A stretch of 64,000 nt of DNA from Inonotus obliquus (GCA_032164295.1 JAJHTX010000001.1:2232001-2296000); one strand, 5' to 3'. Numbered from the stretch's first letter, positions 36,001-47,955 are shown. The notes: generated from the letters alone by a model not told the origin. Numbers and translations are program-made.

Positions 36001-37583
36001 ACCCTTAGTCCGCGCCCGAAAGCCTGATCCAATTCCAGTCATGTTTCCACTCGCACTCAACCCTCCATTTTGATCGAGCGACGAGCTGAGTCCTATCTTC
36101 ATAATGAAGTCTTTGATACGCTTCTCCCCCCAGCCAACAAACCCCGGAGCATAATCAGCGCTAAGCCAACCTAATTCCATCCCTTCGCAGTGAATCTCGA
36201 GCCAACGCCGTCGATAGTCTACCAGCTTCGTGAACTCTCTCATAAGCTTGAGCAGCGCCGGTAACACACCCAGTACCAGGACGAAAACGGTCAAGATAAT
36301 GATGCGAGTCCTAATGTTCGAGCTCACATCCGTACCATTGACAATTGCCCTGGATACAATAAGATTTGACGTCGAAATATTAACGTCCTCGAGGAGCTGC
36401 AGTAAACGGAGGAGACTCAGGTCTTGGAGTGTGGAATACAGCCCGCCAAAGGATGCTTGAGGCATAGATTGTTCCAGGCACGGGGTATTCACGAGGTATA
36501 AGGGGAGCGCCCCCGCTATGGCAAAAAACGACCACGCAATGACGATGAGGAAGCAAGTCCATAATACTCTCTGTGTCAGCTGGCCATCAGACGGTAGGGT
36601 CGCGGGAGCTCCTTCTTCAGTCATTTCAGAGTCGTCCGGAATTGATGGCACGAATGGAACATGAGGGAATAGGAACGCCCACAGCGTGTTCTTTAACGGC
36701 TGAGGTCGAAGTCTAAATTTATATGATTTCGGTCAGACTGTGATTGGTCGGCTGAAGAGAAACGAGCTTGTATATGCTCACTCTTGCGGTGGAAACCATT
36801 CCCTGACAGAATAGAGTTGCCGAAAATGAGGGCGCAAAATTGCGAAGGCAAGCTAACCGGTAGCATTGTGGTATTAACATAGCATCAAACTTGACGGTAA
36901 AGGACATACCCAAATCATCAGCCCTATGGCACTAGGCAATATAAGAGTCGATAGCAAGCCAACGACGGATACATCTAGACCGTCTCCAATACAGACCGGC
37001 TCGCCGGCTGAACCGACGGCTCCTACGTTGTCTACAGCAGTTTGCGAAACGAGAACGGCCGTGGAAGTTGTAATTGTCGAGGTCATGAAAGTCGTAAAAG
37101 TCGTTGTCGGGAATGAGACAACGGAGGGTATAGAGGTGACGACAGTCGTAGATACGAAAGAGGAAGTTAAATCAGATCGGTCTGTATTGCTAGTAATTGC
37201 AGAAGGAGCGGAGGAAGTTGCGAGGCCGGATGAGTCCGAATGCTCGCTGGGTATGCTGGGTATATGGGAACTGGAGACCCCTGAAAGCGTCGACGGTAGC
37301 GAATCGGAGCCCGCTGAAGTTGCAGCTCGAGTTGTTGACCGGGAGTGAGGGGTGAAAGTCGAGCCACCGGTATTAGTCGTCCACCACAATTCAAATTCAA
37401 CGCGTTTCGCGGGCCAAGCGTGATCGTGCGCCGCGAGGCTGTCCAACATGATGGGACCGCTGTGCGTGACACTTGGTCAGCACTACTTGAGAGCGACCAA
37501 CGACGACGAAGCAAGCCGCAGAAACGAGCTACGACGAGTATTGCTGCGGGGAGGTGTAGGTTGAGTGGCAATAGCGAGTGCAT
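33006..37583 (-). CDS. Csc1/OSCA-like calcium-permeable channel (DUF221) with Ser/Thr-rich ectodomain
   Basis: This is a large multi-pass protein of the Csc1/Rsn1/OSCA-TMEM63 family (stretch- or osmo-gated cation channels). A Ser/Thr/Val-rich mucin-like stretch (STTVVTSIPSVVSFPTTTFT, about 37120) precedes the first helix (VVGLLSTLILPSAIGLMIW, about 36930). Helices follow at about 36570 (VLWTCFLIVIAWSFFAIAGA) and 36290 (IIILTVFVLVLGVLPALLKL). The cytoplasmic domain (GFVGWGEKRIKDFIMKIG, HILEELEMAEAQYIASF) has a long disordered insertion at about 35450-35030. It resumes with DYLGSVYADIREWRTRLKQI and WEELQHRSRLEKKITFWAFV. Pore-region helices run from 34600 to 33600 (YKATCFILCIIGVMWFVAVG, MAAFFLALVINMAIIAPGLL, FLVGYVYGRIQPQTGGILQI). 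The tail ends at 33006. The N-terminus is uncertain: ATG 37583 gives a signal-like start but needs an unresolved splice; ATG 37449 is the alternative. Confidence 0.85.
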
Positions 37584-38123
37584 GCCGGCTTGGGCCTGGT
37601 AATATCTTGTTGTGAATAATTAGATGGATCCACCCACGTGTCGGGTGACGTCCATTGGTTACATTTTCGGTATCAATAAGGTGATCTTTCAACTCCGCGT
37701 TGCTTTGGTTTTGGTCGCGTTCATACTCGTCCTGAATATAGCACTTGGGAGAGGAGCGAAGACATGCATTACCTCTGTGACAGCTCTGATCGGCATTCCA
37801 ATTTCATTGTCGCCGATCATTCCGCTCCGAAATCCCCACATAACAGACAATAAAACCGATCAATTTAGACGCTCGGCTCAGCCAGAGCAAGTAGCCCGAA
37901 AATTAGTACAGCGTAGACTAATCCAGTAAAGAAAATATCTACACTTGACACAGCGCACAGTGAGGAAGTACGTTACATACATAGCAATCGGGTGTAAAAG
38001 CTACAAAAACATAACATAATAGCATGAATGAATAAGAAAAAAAGGCGGCGGATTATTAATGGCAGATGGAGAAGAGAGGGAATGATAACCAAGAATGGAA
38101 TTTAGGCTTGTTTGACGATGCAC
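37584..38123. other. Intergenic: VTA1 3' side and channel promoter
   Basis: 540 bases between the uncertain 5' end of the channel gene and the 3' end of VTA1. It holds a 101-codon + strand ORF (37624-37929) with one hydrophobic segment but no recognisable family or context, which I do not call. Confidence 0.4.
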
Positions 38124-40136
38124 TCACCCGTCTCCGAGCAGCGCTAGCGCAGCCCGTAGCTCTTTGCGAGCTTGCTCTGGATCTTCATATTCTAGCGAAG
38201 AAATAGCGAATCGACAGTGCTTCTGTGCCTTCGCAATCACCGCTGGCGTTAACTCAACGGGAGGAGTTGGCACAGGTATCTGCTGCATCCGCGGTGAATG
38301 TGGTTTAGGTACGTAATTTGCCACGTGTGAACTAGCAGGGTTGCCGGCAGGAAAGGGTGGAAGACCAGAAGTTGCGCTTAGATTCGGCGAACCATTGATC
38401 CAGCCAGGGGCCGCTGACGTATATGATGGTGAAGATGACAAATTTGAAGTATTAGGAGGCAGTGGTGGTGGATGGACAGGATACAGAGGCAGAGGGACAT
38501 TAGCAGACGCAGAAGGCGAGTTTCGATTGGAGATACTTGAGCTTCTTCCGTGAGATCCAGAGACAGGGATAACAGGCGGTGGCGGTGGCGCCGACGCTTG
38601 CAAAGACGACGGTCTGGGACGTGGCGGAGAGTTGCGGGTTGTACCAACTGCGCTCGGGTGAGAGCTTCCTGTATTCACGACTGATCCCGTCGGTGGAGAA
38701 GATCCTGTCTTCAGTCTTCCGGAAGTCTTCCTGTAATCTTGACGTGGAGATCCTTCGGGGCTTGCGTGTGATGATCCCGACGGGGATGAGTCGGGAAGAG
38801 GCATCATCGATGGATCAGGCCTCCCATGAGGCGATATCCTGGGTGCTCCGACGACCTGCGATCGCACCGCGGGCGCAGCACCTGAGAACGGAGTCGAAAC
38901 CGAAGAATCACGCCATATCGGATTAGGTGAAGGGGGAGGCGACCCGTCTGTTGAGGACATGCCACCAACAACGGAAGGAGAGAAGTGCACCTTCCTCGTT
39001 GAAGCATCTATTCGTCCCTGCTCGGTACCGTTATGCTGCCCTTCAGGAAGAGAAGACGCTTGGAACGTGTCTGTGTCTCCTACAGCTTTCCATCGATTCA
39101 CTGCGCCCGCCAAAGCTAGTGTTGTCGCCGACATCGACGGACCAACAGCTTCGGAGCCGGGAGTTGCAACTGTACTCCAGGTGGCAGAGTGTGGTGCATC
39201 ATTAATCGGGACATCGACGTAACCAGGGAGCTGCTTCAAAGCAGAAGGGGGAGTTCGTCGTTGTGCATTTGATAAACCTGCTTCTGGAGATAGCACGGCA
39301 TGCGGAGCCCCAGCTGGGGAACGATCGGCAGGTGTCCTGATAATCGGTGTGCTCTCCGGCAACACAGTGTCGCTCGATGCTCCTTCACCTTTAAATGCAG
39401 ATCCAGGTGTGGGCTGTCGACCTTCCCTGAAAGCTTTTGAAATTTCTGACGCCTTCCATTTCGCGTATCGCACTTTCTCTTCGTTCTTGATGACATACAT
39501 GAATCGAATGATCCAGAAATCTGAAAGAGAGGAATACTCACAACTTCAGCATTGTTGGACTTTTCAAAGACTCGTAGTAGCTCCAAGAAGTTCGCCGCGG
39601 CGAGGAACTTCTTTGCCGTAGACCTACAATATCGTCAATATTTTCAATGGGAAATGAGAGTTCTCCGTCGGTACCTACCGCGATGCATCCCCTCTACGAT
39701 CCTCATTGTCCGCCAATGTAAATACTTTCAGTGCGAAGTTTTCCACGTAAGCGGCACCAGCCGCTTCGTGTTCGACAGCATCATTCCCTTCCAACTCCTT
39801 TTTCATCTATGAAGTAGCATAGCATAATCAGAAGCATCCAGGATTGGTAAGTAACACAACTCACTCCTTCAAGAAGAGTAATCACTGCGAGTAAGTAGTC
39901 GCGAGCCCCCACTTCATGGGACTTGAGGTCCAGGCCTAGCTGTGCAGCGTAGTATGTACCTGCACGATAAGGAACATGTCAACAAGGTATAGAAACTAGA
40001 TAGGCTTCCACATACACCAGTATGCCATTATAGGGTCCTTCGCTCGAAGTTCGTCCGCACGTTGGATATAGGATGATATCGACTTGAGACTCGAGGGTAT
40101 TGGCGGCAACTCATCTGAGAGTTTCTTGGAGGTCAT
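38124..40136 (-). CDS. VTA1: VTA1/LIP5, cofactor of the ESCRT ATPase Vps4
   Basis: Vta1 binds and activates the AAA ATPase Vps4 during disassembly of ESCRT-III in multivesicular body formation. ATG 40136 starts MTSKKLSDELPPIPSSLKSI, followed by the tandem-MIT-like N-terminal domain (SYIQRADELRAKDPIMAYWC, YYAAQLGLDLK, ARDYLLAVITLLEGMKKELE, AYVENFALKVFTLADNEDRR, TAKKFLAAANFLELLRVFEK). After an intron comes NEEKVRYAKWKASEISKAFR. A 330-residue Ser/Pro linker leads to the C-terminal Vps4-binding helices (LTPAVIAKAQKHCRFAISSL, EDPEQARKELRAALALLGDG). The stop TGA 38124-38126 overlaps a strong splice-donor string (GGTGAGT), so a longer spliced C-terminus is possible. Confidence 0.95.
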
Positions 40137-41247
40137 GGTGTAATTCTAAAGCGAAGCGTTGGAGAAAGATGTGGCCCTACGTTCTCGACGCGTTTGAGCA
40201 GTCACGTGAAGCTTCTAGCCAGAAAAGGAATGTCAAAAGAGGAAAGAATTCGGAAGATCCAGAATCCTTTGACGAGAGTCCTGGGGCGTCTTGTGCACTA
40301 AGCTGAAGCTTTCAAGGACCTTTATACTGCATCCCAGATCTGATTATACCAGCCCCACATTCGTGAATGTGAAGAGTGGGAGTCTGTCTCTTTCTCTGCA
40401 TTGAGGTGGGTCTGTTCTCTTGTTCATTCATTCTCTTTTGCAACATGCTTACTACACGTGTATCTATCTCCTAATGCCAGTCTCCTGAAAAGAAATGCCT
40501 CTTTTCATCGGGACTTCATTATTTCTGGGCCTACAAAAGCGTATACATCCATGCGCATCCTTGAAACTTGCACCGCCGCACCATGCGTGATTCGTTTCTC
40601 GAAAGCTCCGTCCGTATCGATCGCTAGCCTCATCACGCAGCACTATCACTGATGAACAACAGATAACACGAAGCCAATTGTACCAGGTGTCTCAGCCGCC
40701 AGATGAATGAGCGTCTTCCGCTTGTCGGTGGTCTACTCGCCGAGATTTCTTGTTTTATGAAGGTGTAGCATAGAGCAACCATTCCAGTTCCGACATGACA
40801 CTAAAAAAGGAATTGGACGGGCGTCTGATGTCTATTGTGTATCATATACAATCAGCCTAGGATGGCTATATACCATACAGGCAACAACATAAATTAATGC
40901 TATGCATTAAAGAGGACAGCAAAGACCGGGTCAAACAAAATGGAATGAACAAAGCAGCATATACAAAAGGTACAGGAAGACAGAGAACGTGGTAAATTGT
41001 ATCGCGACATCAGGAACGGCTTTGTAAATAGCATCAACTCGGAGTCCCTGCTATATCGTGATCGGGTCGTGGCCTATCTGACAAGAACATCCCTCTTGCA
41101 CGCGGTGACAGTGCGGCTGGGACGCATGGCGGTGATAATGGACGGAGGCTGCGGATGAAACGAGTTCAGCAACGGCGGAATGGCAAGGCAGGAAGTCGAC
41201 ATCCTCACAGGCAACCGATGCCAATCCGACCCGAACGTCTCTGCCGA
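40137..41247. other. Long intergenic region upstream of VTA1
   Basis: 1.1 kb without a convincing gene. The left part should hold the VTA1 promoter. From about 40790 to 41040 the DNA is A-rich. A - strand stretch near 40690-40730 reads KTLIHLAAETPG, reminiscent of one ankyrin helix, but it is isolated and bounded by a stop. Confidence 0.35.
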
Positions 41248-41436
41248 TCACTTCAATCTCTTCTCCAAATGCCTCACCGAGGCCCTCTCCGCCTTTGCTC
41301 GCGCCTGCGCCTGCTGCTCGACCTTCCGACGCGATTCTGTCCATAGACGAAGTGTATACTCGTGCAACGACCGTGAGTAGCTCGCAAGGGACTGATTGAT
41401 GGTGTCTAAGTTCTGGACGGTCGTTGTATCGACCAT
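41248..41436 (-). CDS. Small ORF, basic helical protein, doubtful
   Basis: A 62-codon ORF starting MVDTTTVQNLDTINQSLASY and continuing as one long, heptad-like, positively charged helix (KVEQQAQARAKAERASVRHL). The composition looks like a real small coiled-coil subunit and not like random antisense. However, there is no recognised family, other frames across the same DNA are also open (41051-41482 on the same strand), and no partner gene explains it. It lies between the 3' end of SLY1 and the VTA1 promoter, on the strand of both. Confidence 0.35.
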   Translation of the reverse strand: MVDTTTVQNLDTINQSLASYSRSLHEYTLRLWTESRRKVEQQAQARAKAERASVRHLEKRLK

Positions 41437-42014
41437 AAGTGCATGTGAAGGGTAAACGACGGGCTTGTAGTGTCTGTGTCAAGAAGGGGGACGCCAGGGG
41501 AGCGGGGGAAGTGTCGCGCTGCCCGCCCGCCTGGTTTAATACTCACATGAACCCGGCCCCACAAGTAATAGAGAGATTGCAACCTCGGCTGACTCGCGGC
41601 ACCTTGCAAATCTGCCAGGCATGTTTGAGGGTCATATTTCTCGGCATGCCGTGCTGATGTGTAAAATTGGACAACATATGGTGACACATGATACTAGTAA
41701 ATTATTCATTATTTGTCAAAAAGAAGAAACATACAGAAATATGGAAGGTACCCTAGTGCGCGATATAGCACAGGTGGCGCAAAGTCTCCACGGCCCCAGT
41801 TTACAAAAGAAAGAAAGCAACAAGTAAACATCAACTCTGCAATTCTATCAATATTCCTATATCTTTTTGAGCGAGGTGTCGAGGATCACTGCAAACACTA
41901 ACAAACAACCTTTTAGGCGCTCTTCATGATGACGTCGTCCGATCACTGTGTGACTACAAATCTTCTTGGGGCTGTGCTGATGGTATCAACATATCGACAG
42001 TACAATATTCTATC
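41437..42014. other. Intergenic downstream of SLY1
   Basis: 578 bases behind the SLY1 stop. The part at 41680-41900 is AT-rich, with ORFs unlike proteins. It may carry the SLY1 3' UTR and the promoter of the small ORF at 41436, if that is real. Confidence 0.35.
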
Positions 42015-44605
42015 CTATGCCTTGGATTTTCCGAGCTGCTCGAGTACAGAGACAAATGATCCAGGATCGATGAGCTCAGTCCCACCATATGCAACCCCCT
42101 TCCCAGTCCGTTCCGCCCACTCTTCTAAATTCCCATATTCAACGTATCCGGCCCCACCCACAACGAACACAATTCCTTCATTGTATTGCATTCGCCTACT
42201 GCGTCCTGTTGCTCCACTCCCTGCACCGCCAAGCCCACTCGCCCCGCCTGATGGTCCTGATAAACCAATCCCAGCGTTTCGCGCAGCACGAGGATCAAGG
42301 AATAGGTAGTCATCTGTCTCTTGTAACGATTGTGTCGATGCAGACGCCGAATCCATGAGAGCCTCCGTTAACCGAGTAACCGGAAGGAGCTTGTTAGTCG
42401 GAAGGAAGTTTTTCACACCAGAAAGCAGATTTTCTAATCCACCTTCCTTCAGTCGGTCTGTGAGCTGTTATAATGGGTTAGTTCACCTCGTGTAACAAGA
42501 ACGTGCAGACTATCAGCTATTCAACATACCCTGTTGCCCAATGCACTAAAACCGCGGAATAGTTCACCTGCGGGCTGTCCACCTACAACCGGCGTTGATG
42601 TACCACCCAGCGCGCCAGGAACAGACATGCGAGATATTTCTCGAGTCCGTCGCACGTACTCAAATGCAGAAATATCAGCGCCTGCGGTCTTTAGCTCCTT
42701 CTCCAACTCAGCAATATCCTCCTTTGAGATTGCGTTATCTGGTGCCGATAGATAAAAGACAATCACGAGACGGAGTTTATCTTCAGGTGTTGGCCTGCCT
42801 TCGGACTTTGGATACCGAAGAAGTTCAAGGATCGATTGGGTCGTCTACATGGGGCGATAGCTGCGTGAGACCAAGAGCAGTATCATCACTTGTTCACATA
42901 CCTGCTTCGCGATAGCCTCCTCTGTACTGAATAGCTCATCCAAGCCACGATCCTTGATATGCTCTAACAATGCAGTCGCTATGTTCATGTGAGTGTCAAG
43001 AGTGGCTTTTCGAGCCGTGAGCTCTGGCAGCGCGGTGATTGCAGTCTTGAGATGGGATGTATTCGCAGAGGGATCCCTAAGGCGAGTTAGTCATCGAATA
43101 ATCGCATCGGAATATCGAGACTCACAGATTAGAGATGTCATTCATATCTGTCACTCCGGTCGCACGAGTGAGATCAGCGGCATCTTGTTTATAGCGCGAT
43201 AATTCAGTATCTATGTTCTCCGCAACCTGGGGAAACGGGCTAGACGCATTCTTCGCCCAAAAGAAATCCTTCGCATCCAAATCGTAAGCCTTTTTCTGTC
43301 CCTGCGCTTTCGTGGATCCAATCGTTACTCTGTTAAGTTTCATTTCTAGGCAGTCGGACACCAACGCCTGGTAAGTCCAACCGTGGGAGACCATAGACAC
43401 AAGGTCCACATTTCGGTCAAGTATGAGGAGAACTGAGCGACGTTAAGAAGATGTCGATGTCACATTCAGAACGTAGGACTCACGAGGACGTTGGAGAGTG
43501 GAAAGCCCAGATGAGTCTTGAGAAAAAGGTGCGTTACTACTTGTACCGGGGTGAGAGCGCGACGAAGTTAGTATGGCATCGCGAATTTTCGTCTCCAGCT
43601 TTCGAGCTATCATCTCCGCTGCGTTACCCTTGGGACACCGTATATATGGGACATGGCCTTGCAAAATAGAGCAACGTCAGATCGGAATGACTTATTCTAC
43701 ATTCTCGGAAGCTTACCTATAGTAGCTATTACACTAAATAAGCCATTGGCTATACGTTCCGTCTCGACTTCGATTTCTTGATCAGGCGTCGAAGGAGAGT
43801 TAAGAATTGCATATGAAGTCGGCACAGAAGGCAACTCTGTTGTAGGAGCAGGGCTGGCAGTGGATGTAGAAGATGGCAACAAAGAAAACAGAGATGGGGA
43901 GGGCGAGATAAAGGATAAATATTGATCCAGAACCTATTCATGTCAGTGATTAACACAGGGAGGATGCACTAAAGGATATGTACCTGCTCAACCAAATCGT
44001 TTGTGCCATCCTTTGCAACAGCGGCTGCGAGCTCCTCGAGCAATGCTCTTGAAAGAGGTTCCACAAAGTTCAGGTGGAAAGACTCATATAAATCGTTCTC
44101 CAAATCTTCAGCTATTCGGCGTACATTCGCCAGAGTAGGCGAAACGAAGTAGACAGCCGGCACGTCTGGCAGTGTTGGGCGAGGTGAGTGAAGTTGTCTG
44201 AAGGATATTACTTAGTCTTTCATTACAATGTCAAGGGTTCGAAATGACGCAGGAGGACTCACACATGAAGGGTGACGCCTACGTCGCGAAGATCTTGAAC
44301 GCGCAGCACCGTAGCAAGCACGTCCTTCGTTCTCTGATCAAGAATAAGAACCTTCCAGACTGGCGGTCCAGTAACAATTGGAATTTTCAGCTGTGGACCA
44401 GATTTGCTCGTTGTTGAGGCCGGCGAGCTATCGACTGGTAGATCTGATGCCTTGTTGAGGTTGAGGAGTCGGAGTATGGCATTAGTTTGAGCTTGCTGTA
44501 GTGTCGGTGGAGTGGACTAGAGTGAACAACAATTATCAATCAGCACGTAACGCTAAGCAGGTAATCAAGGATTTAGATACAAACATGCTTCAGTGAGCTG
44601 GTCAT
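42015..44605 (-). CDS. SLY1: Sec1/Munc18 protein SLY1
   Basis: Sly1 clasps the syntaxin Sed5 and promotes SNARE assembly in ER-Golgi transport. ATG 44605 starts a tiny first exon (MTSSLKH), followed by [37 protein letters not shown] and RDVGVTLHV, the usual SM domain 1 (about 44520-44270). Domain 2 continues with [60 protein letters not shown] and [20 protein letters not shown] (about 43420). Domain 3 has [20 protein letters not shown] and [20 protein letters not shown]. The C-terminus contains [16 protein letters not shown], an insertion before the conserved [20 protein letters not shown] and [20 protein letters not shown] at the stop (42015-42017). The set and order of blocks match Sly1 rather than Sec1 or Vps45. 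Confidence 0.95.
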
Positions 44606-44870
44606 TTTTGTGAAGTTGGGGAAATGTCGCGAGCCAGAAGGAGCAACGGTGGGCAAAACGCGGGAACGTGTCACCGTGTCATGAGGCGCGTCTAATCTCA
44701 TTTTGGGCTGTGCGCACTGCGCGCTGCGTCCTCCCTTCGCCACAACATTCACTCTTCTGACAGTGTTCCTTCTCTTGCCTCTACTTCTATAGAATCCATA
44801 GTTCATACGCAACATAAACAATCTCACGGACAGTTAATCATTCCAATACAGTCTAACAACTACTTGCATA
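44606..44870. promoter_or_regulatory. Shared divergent promoter, SLY1 / OSBP gene
   Basis: 265 bases separate the divergent ATGs. The two genes act in secretory-pathway membrane traffic and lipid exchange, so shared control is possible. No specific site was assigned. Confidence 0.4.
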
Positions 44871-47561
44871 ATGGATAAACAACTTCTTGCAACCTCATCA
44901 TTGACGCTTAATGCTCCTGCTGCATCATTCGCTTCTGGCTCACATCCCTCTCATCGTGGCGCACTGTGTGAAGGCTGGCTACTCAAAAAACGCAGAAAGA
45001 AGTTGCAGGGTAAGCATTGCAATAATCTCAACACGCGTCATACGACCCAATTACCACTATTTCTGCAGGTTACGCCAAACGTTATTTTATTCTAGATGCG
45101 AACGGTACCCTGGCCTACTCTTTCCAACCCGGTTCAACTATTCGTGATCAAATTTATGTACCCACTGCCGCAATTTCGACTAGTCCCGGGCGAAAAGACA
45201 TCCATGTCGATTCTGGGCGAGGTACGTTTCACATCAAGTGTCTGGGAGAAGAAGAGTTCAACCGCTGGATGCAAGCACTTCGGTATGGTTCACTCCCCTC
45301 GAAGCTATGATATCTCTTACAGTGTCTTGCCACGTTAAGCAAATTCACTCCTACAGGAAGTGAAATGGAAAAAGTAATGAGCCGAAGATCACTATCTAGA
45401 GGCATGAGTGTTCGATTGCAGACCGGAAAACTACACCAAGCTAATGCGGTTCTTGACGAGATTGGAAAGGTACGTATTGTAATGCATCATTAAATTCGAT
45501 AGGATTGATGATTTCTCGTAGACCCTCGATGATGTGACCAGGCTATGTTATCCGGACCATGAATCCGAGAAGGCGCAGATACCGAACAACAGATTTAAAG
45601 AAGATAAAGCTCATGCCCTTCTTTCAATTTTCAAGAAAAGTGTGCATTACTTTACGTATATTCTGACGAGAGCTGACATACGCACATCATAAGCGTCCAA
45701 CTTAACACAAGGAAGCGCTCCGAGACCAAGCTCTTCACGAGATGGTCTTCCCAATGGTGGCACGGTTTCGCATCTTCCACAGCAACTAGCCCCTTTCTTA
45801 TCCAAGCTGCGCACGCAGCATGGCGAACTGTCCGACCTGTTACAAAGTATATCCCCAACACACGTGCACCATAGAATGCCGTTTCGGGAGACTATCGAAG
45901 AGGAAGGCTCCTCTGGCCCCGTATCCAGGAATCAACAAGCATGGAAGCCGTACAGGTCGTCCGTGTCTACAGCGACAGATGATGATAGCGTATTCTTTGA
46001 CGCAATGGACGGAGAAGAATTCGGCGCTGAAGAGTACATAGTTCAGGATGATCATGAAGAAGTATGCAGTTTGAAAGATGTTCCGTCAACCGATACGAAG
46101 AGCACCTCCGGGCGAGGAAACGAAGAGGAAGTACATGATGCCACACAAGACGAGGATGAAACACCAGAGGAGATAACTCCTCTTCCTGTCGACAGGAGAA
46201 CTCGGTTACCGGCCAGACCTCCCGCCGATGAGGGGAGTCTTTTTGCGATACTCAAGAAAAACGTTGGACAAGTACGGACACGTTAATGTAATTACAACTG
46301 GCTGTGCTCACGGTTATATTAGGACCTAGCGAATATTTCATTTCCCGTCACATTCAATGAGCCCCTTACTTTGTTGCAGCGCGCTGCCGAGGAGCTTGAG
46401 TACCACGAATTACTGAACAACGCTGCTTCGACTTCGGACTGGGTTGATCGCATGTGTTATATCGCAGCTTTTGCCGTCTCGGGTTACGCATGTACCAAGT
46501 TCCGGGGAGGACGAAAGGGATTGTCAGTACAGTATATTTTCGCCTGTGTGTCACTGACACTGACCCGTCTTATTAGTACACCTCTGCTTGGGGAGACCTT
46601 TGAAGAGACTCGACTTGGATTCATGTAACACAAAGTCCTTATCAATATTTTCCGCATGAGCTGACTGCCAAACTTTCCAGTGCGGAGAAGGTGGTACATA
46701 AGCCGTTGATTATTGCTTATCATGCAGAAGGACCTGGTTGGGAACTGAATGCGACGTCCTCTGGAAAGACGAAGTTCTGGGGTACGTAATTCATATTGTT
46801 AATTGTGCATGTGCCTTGAACTCGCTGCCAAATTAGGTAAGAGCTTTGAAGTTATTCCTACGGGTGTTACTAGACTACGTATCGGAACCGACGTTTATGA
46901 ATGGTCAGTGTGATGCGGATTACACATGATTGAGATTTGAATTGACAGAAGCAACAGGAACAAGCCATCCTCATTCACACGGAACCTTATGATGGGTACG
47001 AAATATCTTGAGCATTGTGGGGAAATGATCATAAAGAACACGAGCACTGGTGCTCAGTGTACCCTCGACTTCAAGGAAACGGGTTACTGGGCGTCTAGTC
47101 CTAATGTTGTCGCAGGAAACATCTATTCTGCAGAGGACAAGCTTGTAAGTATGCTCGAGGGGAAATGGGACGAGCAGATGGCACAAAAGCTCGATTCCCA
47201 GCACTTGAAACTTCTGTGGCGAGCTGCACCTTTCCCTAGAGATGCCGCTGCTTACTATGGCTACACGTACTTTGCTATCACACTGAACGAGATTACACCT
47301 GACATCAAGGATAAACTGCCTCCTACTGACTCGCGGCTTCGACCGGACGTGCGTGCGCTGGAAGAGGGTGATGTTGAACGGGCGGATCGGGAGAAGGGCA
47401 GGGTTGAACAGATGCAACGGGAACGGAGGCAGAATGGGCGGGAGACAAAGCCTCGGTGGTTCAGGCAGGTTGACGGTACGGACGAGTGGACGTACACTGG
47501 CGGGTACTGGGAAACCCGACGAAGCGGATGGAAGAACGTGGACTTGGGGACGCTATGGTAG
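44871..47561 (+). CDS. Oxysterol-binding protein with PH domain, FFAT-like motif and ORD
   Basis: Lipid-transfer protein of the Osh/ORP family, probably acting at ER contact sites. ATG 44871 precedes a PH domain (CEGWLLKKRRKKLQ-GYAKRYFIL, FHIKCLGEEEFNRWMQALR). A FFAT-like motif follows an acidic run (DDDSVFFDAMDGEE, about 45990), which would bind the ER protein VAP/Scs2. The ORD starts near 46240 (LFAILKKNVGQ-DLANISFPV, FNEPLTLLQRAAEELEYHEL, TPLLGETFE). The family signature, usually EKVSHHP, here reads EKVVHKPLIIAYHAEG (about 46684). Downstream residues are kept (KPSSFTRNLMMGTKYLEHCG, EKGRVEQMQR with the Lys/Glu/Arg set). Stop at 47559-47561. An Osh3-like assignment is likely but not certain, because I see no GOLD domain. 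Confidence 0.93.
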
Positions 47562-47955
47562 TGGCGATTATTCACGTGCTTATGTCTCTACCATGTAACC
47601 TGCCGAAGACTTTGTTAGCATGGTCAGTTACCTGATTCCGACGACAGCAATGCACCAAACTCTGTACTTACTCTCACACGACTGGCTTCTCCCCGCTCAT
47701 TCTCCCTGCAAACGCTCATTAATCTTCCTTTTCTTAACTCCAAAGCTTCTGCCGCAACCAGCAACGGCTTGGAGAGGCAACATGGTAGAAATCCGCATCC
47801 GGTACTCCTTATGCATGTGCTCATGCTTCTGTCAATTTTTATCCTATGATCCATCGGAGCCGGCACCAAACCCTTCATGGTCTTGCTAGCCGCCTTTATA
47901 AAGACCGTTCGTTTGAAAGGCGCTCTTCTTAAGCTCTTCTACATCTCTCGACGCA
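47562..47955. other. Intergenic upstream of the GH3 gene
   Basis: 394 bases containing the 3' UTR of the OSBP gene and the promoter of the GH3 gene, including the TATA-like box listed separately. The + strand ORF at 47620-47889 has no protein-like features. Confidence 0.4.
47897..47902 (+). promoter_or_regulatory. TATA box of the GH3 beta-glucosidase gene
   Basis: TATAAA within CCTTTATAAAGACC, 54 bases before the ATG at 47956. With start sites usually about 30 bases downstream, the 5' UTR would be very short. A TATA box fits an inducible secreted-enzyme gene; I noted no similar box at the other starts I looked at. Confidence 0.4.

Noticed and set aside
37624..37929. 101-codon + strand ORF with a hydrophobic segment
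   Set aside because: No family, no codon or composition signal, and it overlaps the likely promoter of the channel gene; kept only as a note.
40401..40652. 83-codon + strand ORF
   Set aside because: Opens with TTG rather than ATG and has no domain or neighbour support.
40685..40730. - strand KTLIHLAAETPG, resembling an ankyrin repeat helix
   Set aside because: A single 12-residue match bounded by a stop, with no neighbouring repeats; probably chance.
41051..41482. 143-codon - strand ORF
   Set aside because: Overlaps the better-looking 62-codon ORF; His/Cys/Ser-rich end looks like random reading.
47620..47889. 89-codon + strand ORF before the GH3 gene
   Set aside because: Lies over the GH3 promoter and has no recognisable domain.
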